Assembly: GCA_005879675.1 (NCBI GenBank)
Contig: VBJE01000194.1
Span: forward strand, 1 to 5,338
Reading direction: 5' to 3'
Source: Chloroflexota bacterium
GTDB taxonomy: Bacteria > Chloroflexota > Dormibacteria > Dormibacterales > Dormibacteraceae
Length of the DNA: 5,338 bases
Shown here: piece after piece, positions 1 to 5,338 of the stretch
Position numbering within the stretch: the first letter of the stretch is position 1
Layout: the number at the start of each line of letters is the position of its first letter
Program-made: the position numbers and the translations under genes
Notes under the pieces: generated by a model
What the model saw: only the letters and a program-made list of their open reading frames with translations
Told to the model about the DNA's origin: nothing
The model's database searches: none

Positions 1-17
1 GCCAACGAACTCTCTTT

Positions 18-45
18 TTGACCAGTTGACACAAATCTTCATAAT
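18..45 (+). promoter_or_regulatory. Putative sigma70-type promoter for the importer operon
   Basis: A -35-like TTGACC (18-23) and a -10-like CATAAT (40-45) are separated by 16 bases, in an AT-rich island of otherwise GC-rich sequence. Each hexamer differs from the bacterial consensus at one base. Transcription would start near 51-53, giving a leader of about 50 bases. A second, perfect TTGACA lies at 26-31, but its spacing to CATAAT (8 bases) is too short for a promoter pair. Inferred from motifs only. Confidence 0.5.
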
Positions 46-62
46 CATCGTGGGGAAAAGCG

Positions 63-84
63 GCGCCCGGCTGCACAAGGGCGC
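63..84 (+). promoter_or_regulatory. Small GC hairpin in the 5' leader
   Basis: GCGCCC (63-68) and GGGCGC (79-84) form a perfect 6-bp inverted repeat around a 10-base loop. The hairpin ends 6 bases before the ribosome binding site at 91-96. It has no following T-run and sits inside the proposed leader, so it is not a typical intrinsic terminator. It could stabilise the mRNA end or modulate ribosome access, but short GC palindromes also arise by chance in DNA of this composition. Confidence 0.3.
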
Positions 85-90
85 ACCTTT

Positions 91-96
91 GGAGGG
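91..96 (+). promoter_or_regulatory. Strong ribosome binding site of the binding-protein gene
   Basis: GGAGGG is a near-perfect Shine-Dalgarno sequence 6 bases before the ATG at 103, and it decides the start. It is the best-placed ribosome binding site in the operon. This fits the usual need for more binding protein than membrane components. Confidence 0.8.
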
Positions 97-102
97 TCGA
101 AG

Positions 103-1830
103 ATGAGCCTAGACGAGGATGGCGATGGCGGTTTTCAGCAGTTCGAGAAGTTCCTGGAGGCGTGGTCCCGCCGCGACTTCCTGAAACGGACAGGAGGCGC
201 CGCGGCCTACCTGGCCTTCCTGGCGGGCGGCGTGGAGTTCCTCGAGGCGTGTGCCGGGGGCGGCGGCACCCAGAACACAGCGGCCAAGAAAGGCGGCCAT
301 GTCGTCGAGGGCAACTTCTCCGACATCCGCACCCTCAACTCGATGCTCAGCAGCGACACCGCGTCAAACCAGGTCATCGGCCTGATGTTCGACGGCCTCC
401 TCAACTACAAGAAGAATGGCGACCTCATCCCCGCCCTCGCCCAGGATCTGCCCAAGGTCTCGTCCGACGGCCTCACCTACACCTTCAAGCTGCGCAGCAA
501 CCTGAAGTGGTCGGACGGTAACAACCTGACTTCCGAGGACGTCAAGTTCACCTACGCCCTGGCCTACGACCCCCAGTACAAGGACGTCTCCTCACCCCGG
601 CGCGGCGACCTCTCCAAGTACATCGGCAGCATCGACACGCCGGACCCGCAGACGGTAGTCATCAAGACCACCCAGGTCTACGCGCCCTTCCTCGCCAGCC
701 ACGGGCTCTACGGCATCCTGCCCAAGCACGTCCTCGGCAGCATGGACGGCAAGGCGATCAACACGGCCGACTTCAACACCGCGCCGACCGTGTGCTGCGG
801 CGCCTTCAAGTTCGTCAAGTGGGACAAGGGCCAGCAGGTCACGATGGCGCGCAACGACAACTACTGGGCGGGGGCTCCGTACCTGGACCAGTGGATCTAC
901 AAGGTGCTCCCGGACTCCGTCGCGGTCACCAACCAGCTGAAGACGGGGGAGATCGACGTCGGCCCCGTCGACCCTGGCCAGTTCGACGCTTTGAAGGGGG
1001 TCGACTCGGTCGTGATGTCCGAGTTCGACGTGCCGACCTTCACGTTCTACGCCTACAACCTGAACCCGGCCACGAACGCCGGCAAGCTCTTCGCGGACAA
1101 GGCCGTGCGACAGGCTCTGCTTTTCGCCCTCGACCGGCAGAAGATCGTGACCGCGGTCTACTTCGGCCACGGCAAGGTCGCCAACTCGGTCGAGCCGCCC
1201 ACCTCCTGGGCCTACAAGGACAAGCCAAAGGTCCTCTACAGCTTCGACAAGGCGAAGGCCGAATCGCTCCTCGACGGCGCGGGCTGGGTCAAGGGCGCCG
1301 ACGGCACTCGGGCCAAGAACGGCCTGAAGCTCAAGTTCACGATGATCACCAACGCGGGCAACAAGCAGCGCGAGTCGATGCTGACCGTGATGCAGGAGTC
1401 CTGGAAGGCCATCGGCGTCGACGCGACCCCGTCGCTCATCCAGTTCCCGCAGCTCGTGAGCCAGATCGTGAGCATCCGGACCTTCGACCTGTTCCTGGTC
1501 GGCTTCAACTGGAGCGCCGACCCCGACGAGGCACCGCTGTACCACTCTCGCAACACGGTCGCCGGCGGGTTCAACGGCGCCGATTTCAAGAACGACCAGG
1601 TCGACCAGATCCTCGATCAGGCCCTGTCGACCGTGGACAAGAACAAGCGCAAGGACCTGTACGGCCAGTTCCAGGACATCATGTCCGACGAGGTGCCGTC
1701 GCCCGTGATCCTGTTCAACACCGGGATCTATGGGGTCAGCAAGCGCGTGCAGGGCACCGACTTCGGACCCTTCAACCAGTTCGCGCAGCGGCCGTGGAAC
1801 CACAGCGTGTGGGTCACAGACGGCAAATGA
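103..1830 (+). CDS. ABC importer substrate-binding lipoprotein, family 5 (peptide type)
   Basis: This is the extracytoplasmic receptor (SBP_bac_5 family, cluster C) of a peptide-type ABC importer, 575 residues long. Residues 1-22 form an unusually acidic n-region. A twin-arginine motif, SRRDFLKR, spans 22-29. A hydrophobic stretch (33-47) leads to a lipobox-like LEAC with Cys50 as the likely lipidated residue, followed by a Gly-rich linker. This indicates Tat export and membrane anchoring. The family signature region lies at about 117-150 (DGLTYTFKLR, then LKWSDG and SEDVKFTY). Further family hallmarks are GAFKFVKW (233-240), NDNYW (251-255), AVRQALLFALDR (334-345) and the C-terminal lobe to 575. 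Oddities are Glu45 and Glu48 close to the lipobox and a vicinal Cys231-Cys232 pair. The gene leads an operon with matching permeases and ATPases. The ligand is unknown: dipeptides or oligopeptides are likely, but family members also bind sugars, nickel chelates or opines. DppA or OppA would be the usual names; I do not assign one. Confidence 0.95.
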   Translation: MSLDEDGDGGFQQFEKFLEAWSRRDFLKRTGGAAAYLAFLAGGVEFLEACAGGGGTQNTAAKKGGHVVEGNFSDIRTLNSMLSSDTASNQVIGLMFDGLLNYKKNGDLIPALAQDLPKVSSDGLTYTFKLRSNLKWSDGNNLTSEDVKFTYALAYDPQYKDVSSPRRGDLSKYIGSIDTPDPQTVVIKTTQVYAPFLASHGLYGILPKHVLGSMDGKAINTADFNTAPTVCCGAFKFVKWDKGQQVTMARNDNYWAGAPYLDQWIYKVLPDSVAVTNQLKTGEIDVGPVDPGQFDALKGVDSVVMSEFDVPTFTFYAYNLNPATNAGKLFADKAVRQALLFALDRQKIVTAVYFGHGKVANSVEPPTSWAYKDKPKVLYSFDKAKAESLLDGAGWVKGADGTRAKNGLKLKFTMITNAGNKQRESMLTVMQESWKAIGVDATPSLIQFPQLVSQIVSIRTFDLFLVGFNWSADPDEAPLYHSRNTVAGGFNGADFKNDQVDQILDQALSTVDKNKRKDLYGQFQDIMSDEVPSPVILFNTGIYGVSKRVQGTDFGPFNQFAQRPWNHSVWVTDGK

Positions 1831-1884
1831 GGTTTGAAAGCGGAGGGTAATTCGGGAACCGCCGGGTTTGATACGTAGAGCCTG
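1831..1884 (+). other. 54-base intergenic spacer between binding-protein and permease genes
   Basis: This is the longest gap between genes in the operon. It contains a GGAGGG (1842-1847) too far from the next ATG to serve it, a GGTTTGA heptamer repeated at 1831-1837 and 1865-1871, and only a weak 4-bp AACC/GGTT stem (1857-1868). I see no strong hairpin with a T-run, so read-through into dppB is expected. The dppB start itself has only a weak GAG (1878-1880) as Shine-Dalgarno. This is compatible with lower translation of the permease than of the binding protein. Confidence 0.6.
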
Positions 1885-2856
1885 ATGCTCGCGAAGTACG
1901 TCGCCCGGCGGTTCTTCGCCTCCGTGATCGTCGTCCTGGGCGTGACCGCGATCACGCTCGCCCTGATGAAGACCACCAGCGGCAGCTACGTGCCGGGCAT
2001 CGACCTCAACCCCGCCCTGCGGCCCGAGGACATCGCTCGGCTTCGTTCCCAGCTCGGGCTGGACCTGCCCCCGCAGGTCTGGTACGCCACCTGGCTCTGG
2101 AACGTGCTCCACGGCGACTTCGGCCGCTCGATGATCGACGGCAGCCGGGTCACCGACCACATCCTCGAGCGGCTGCCCAACACCCTCGAGCTGACCGGCA
2201 CCGCGATCCTCATCGGCGTCATCGCCGCGGTCCCGCTAGGCGTCGTCGGCGCGCTGCGGCGCGGGAGCAAGTCCGACCACGCGCTCACGGTGACGTCGGT
2301 CGCGGGCTTTGCGGTGCCCCAGTTCTGGATGGGCCTGATGCTCATCCTCGTCTTCTCCGTCACGCTGGAGCAGCACGGCCTGCCGTGGCTGCCGTCCAGC
2401 GGCGCGTACAGCGCTTTCAACGGCGGCGACTTCCTCGATCGCCTGCAGCACCTGATCCTTCCGGCGACGGTGCTTTCCTTCTTTTACATGTCGACCTGGT
2501 CGCGCTTCATCCGCTCGAGCATGCTCGAGGTGCTGTCGCAGGACTACATCCGCACCGCACGGGCCAAGGGCATGAGCGAGCGGCGCGTGGTGTACCTCCA
2601 CGGCCTGCGCAACGCCCTCATCCCGCTCATCACGCTGATCGGCCTCGAGCTGCCCGGCCTGGTCAGCGGCGGGCTCGTGGTCGAGGTCGTGTTCGGCTGG
2701 CCGGGGATCGGCAAGCTGGCCTTCGAGCGAGCCCTTCAGTACGACTACACGACGGTGATGGGGGTGACCTTCTTCGCCACGCTCCTCGTCATAGCGGGCA
2801 ACCTCCTCGCCGACCTGCTCTACGGAGTGCTCGACCCGAGGATTCGTTACGGATGA
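1885..2856 (+). CDS. dppB: Peptide ABC transporter permease, DppB type
   Basis: This is one of the two channel-forming inner-membrane subunits of the importer (BPD_transp_1 family), 323 residues, normal for DppB/OppB. TM1 is at about 9-28. It is followed by the large external segment typical of this subfamily (about 30-100), with the hallmark GDFGRSM at 77-83. Further membrane segments lie near 102-123, 135-160, 188-205, 245-267 and 290-313. The cytoplasmic EAA loop, which docks onto an ATPase, is at about 221-244 (YIRTARAKGMSERRV onward). VFGWPGIGKL (269-278) and the C-terminal LYGVLDPRIRYG are characteristic of DppB proteins. The ATG at 1885 is chosen because an in-frame TAG lies at 1876-1878 and MLAKYVARRF matches the usual basic N-terminus. 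The TGA at 2854-2856 overlaps an ATG at 2853, which begins a mini-ORF leading to dppC. Substrate specificity is not readable from the permease. Confidence 0.95.
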   Translation: MLAKYVARRFFASVIVVLGVTAITLALMKTTSGSYVPGIDLNPALRPEDIARLRSQLGLDLPPQVWYATWLWNVLHGDFGRSMIDGSRVTDHILERLPNTLELTGTAILIGVIAAVPLGVVGALRRGSKSDHALTVTSVAGFAVPQFWMGLMLILVFSVTLEQHGLPWLPSSGAYSAFNGGDFLDRLQHLILPATVLSFFYMSTWSRFIRSSMLEVLSQDYIRTARAKGMSERRVVYLHGLRNALIPLITLIGLELPGLVSGGLVVEVVFGWPGIGKLAFERALQYDYTTVMGVTFFATLLVIAGNLLADLLYGVLDPRIRYG

Positions 2857-2867
2857 ACGCTGGATGA
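2853..2867 (+). other. Four-codon mini-ORF bridging dppB and dppC
   Basis: An ATG at 2853 overlaps the dppB stop as ATGA and encodes M-N-A-G. Its TGA (2865-2867) overlaps the dppC start ATG (2864-2866) as a second ATGA. The arrangement would allow a ribosome finishing dppB to reinitiate, end four codons later and restart at dppC. No good Shine-Dalgarno precedes dppC, which fits coupled translation. This is an inference from sequence geometry; the peptide itself is probably meaningless. Confidence 0.3.
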
Positions 2868-3790
2868 TCGGTCCGAGCCGCGTCGCCGAGCTCGACATGC
2901 CTGCCGCCGGGGTCGAGACCGGGGCCGCGCGTCCCGCCCAGAGCTACTGGAACGAGTCGTGGGAGCGCTTGCGGGCGAACCGCCTGGGGATGGCGACCGG
3001 CGTGTTGATCGTCGTCCTCGCCCTTATAGCCATCCTGGCACCAGCGTTCTCGGCTGTCGTGACGCATTACCAGCCACAGACCATCGATCTCGACTCGACC
3101 TTCGCGCGGCCGGGGGTCGGGCACCTTCTGGGCAGCGACGAGCTCGGCCGCGACACGTTGACCAGGCTCATCTGGGGCGCGCGCGTCTCGCTGGGCGTCG
3201 CCTTCCTCACGGTGGCGATGTCCCTGTTCCTGGGCACCACCGTCGGCATGATGGCCGGGTACTACGGCGGCTGGATCGACGACGTCCTCATGCGGCTCGT
3301 CGACACCGTGCTGGCGATCCCGGCCATCTTCCTCTTCATCCTCATGTCGATCCTGATTCGGCCGAACGCGATCACCCTGGCCGCGATCGTCGCCTCGGTC
3401 GGATGGGGCCAGGTGGCGCGCCTGGTCCGCGGCGAGGTGCTGTCGGTGAAGCAGCGCGACTTCATCCTCGCCACGAGGTCGATCGGCGCCAAGGACTCGC
3501 GCCTGATGGTTCGCCACCTGCTGCCCAACGTCCTCCCGGTGCTGATCGTCGCCGCCAGCCTCGGCGTTGGGCAGATCATCCTCATCGAGGCGGCCCTGGA
3601 CTTTCTCGGCCTGGGCATCCAGCCTCCGACGCCGAGCTGGGGCAACATGCTCACGAACGCCCAGAGCTACTTCTTCCGCTCCGGGTGGCTCGTCGCGTTG
3701 CCCGGCATCACGATCTTCATGACGGTGCTGGCATCGAACATCTTCGGCAACGCCGTCCGGGACGCTTTCGACCCGAGACTGAAGTCCTAG
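2864..3790 (+). CDS. dppC: Peptide ABC transporter permease, DppC type
   Basis: This is the second channel subunit, partner of the DppB-type permease; 308 residues, usual for DppC/OppC. The cytoplasmic N-terminus carries the OppC_N-type segment (SYWNESWERLRANRLGM, about 27-43) before TM1 (about 43-63). The family hallmark GHLLGSDELGRDTLTRLIWG is at 86-105 and is followed by ARVSLGV. Further membrane segments lie near 107-132, 143-167, 168-182, 222-245 and 276-297. The EAA docking loop is at about 199-224 (DFILATRSIGAKDSRL onward). FLGLGIQPPTPSWG (247-260) and the terminal DAFDPRLKS are typical of DppC. The ATG at 2864 is used; an in-frame ATG at 2897 (residue 12) is an alternative because neither site has a convincing Shine-Dalgarno. 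The gene lies 7 bases after dppB and 7 before dppD, implying cotranscription and probable translational coupling. Confidence 0.95.
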   Translation: MIGPSRVAELDMPAAGVETGAARPAQSYWNESWERLRANRLGMATGVLIVVLALIAILAPAFSAVVTHYQPQTIDLDSTFARPGVGHLLGSDELGRDTLTRLIWGARVSLGVAFLTVAMSLFLGTTVGMMAGYYGGWIDDVLMRLVDTVLAIPAIFLFILMSILIRPNAITLAAIVASVGWGQVARLVRGEVLSVKQRDFILATRSIGAKDSRLMVRHLLPNVLPVLIVAASLGVGQIILIEAALDFLGLGIQPPTPSWGNMLTNAQSYFFRSGWLVALPGITIFMTVLASNIFGNAVRDAFDPRLKS

Positions 3791-3797
3791 GCCGGCG

Positions 3798-5338
<1,541 letters not shown>

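Noticed and set aside
63..84. Intrinsic terminator of an upstream gene
   Set aside because: The stem is only 6 bp, the loop is 10 bases and no T-run follows; it also lies downstream of the proposed promoter.
792..1850. Alternate + strand frame inside the binding-protein gene (352 codons)
   Set aside because: It is Arg/Gly/Pro-rich with no domain, and is fully nested in a gene with strong family evidence.
592..2160. Long open frame on the minus strand (522 codons) opposite the binding protein and start of dppB
   Set aside because: High GC with strong third-position bias opens antisense frames. The translation is low-complexity, rich in Val, Glu, Asp, Arg and Leu with no recognisable domain, while the + strand encodes clear family motifs throughout.

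Overview
The window holds one transcription unit on the + strand, read left to right. It encodes a dipeptide/oligopeptide (Dpp/Opp-type) ABC importer: a substrate-binding lipoprotein, two permeases (DppB- and DppC-type) and two ATPases (DppD- and DppF-type). The last gene is cut by the window edge. Base composition is very GC-rich, with G or C at most third codon positions. GTG probably starts both ATPase genes, and the binding protein carries a twin-arginine plus lipobox signal. This suggests a high-GC bacterium such as an actinobacterium or a Chloroflexota-like lineage, but no marker in the window fixes the taxon.

Layout. Positions 1-102 are a short, partly AT-rich non-coding leader with a plausible sigma70-type promoter, a small GC hairpin and a strong ribosome binding site. 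Positions 103-1830 encode the binding protein. A 54-base gap follows, with no convincing terminator. dppB (1885-2856) and dppC (2864-3790) are 7 bases apart and are bridged by a four-codon mini-ORF that overlaps both. dppD (3798-4717) starts 7 bases after dppC. dppF probably starts inside the end of dppD and runs off the window at 5338. There is no gene-free stretch longer than about 100 bases.

How the parts work together. The binding protein captures a ligand, probably a peptide, outside the membrane and delivers it to the DppB-DppC channel. DppD and DppF would form the ATP-hydrolysing pair on the cytoplasmic side. The substrate cannot be fixed from sequence.

The one clear abnormality is in dppD. 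Between the Q-loop and the ABC signature the reading frame changes and about 64 bases are missing compared with the neighbouring dppF. Everything before and after looks intact. As written, dppD cannot make a full ATPase, so it is either a recent deletion pseudogene or an assembly/sequencing error. Apart from this and some small regulatory curiosities, the region is an ordinary peptide-importer operon. I see no evidence of an undescribed system.
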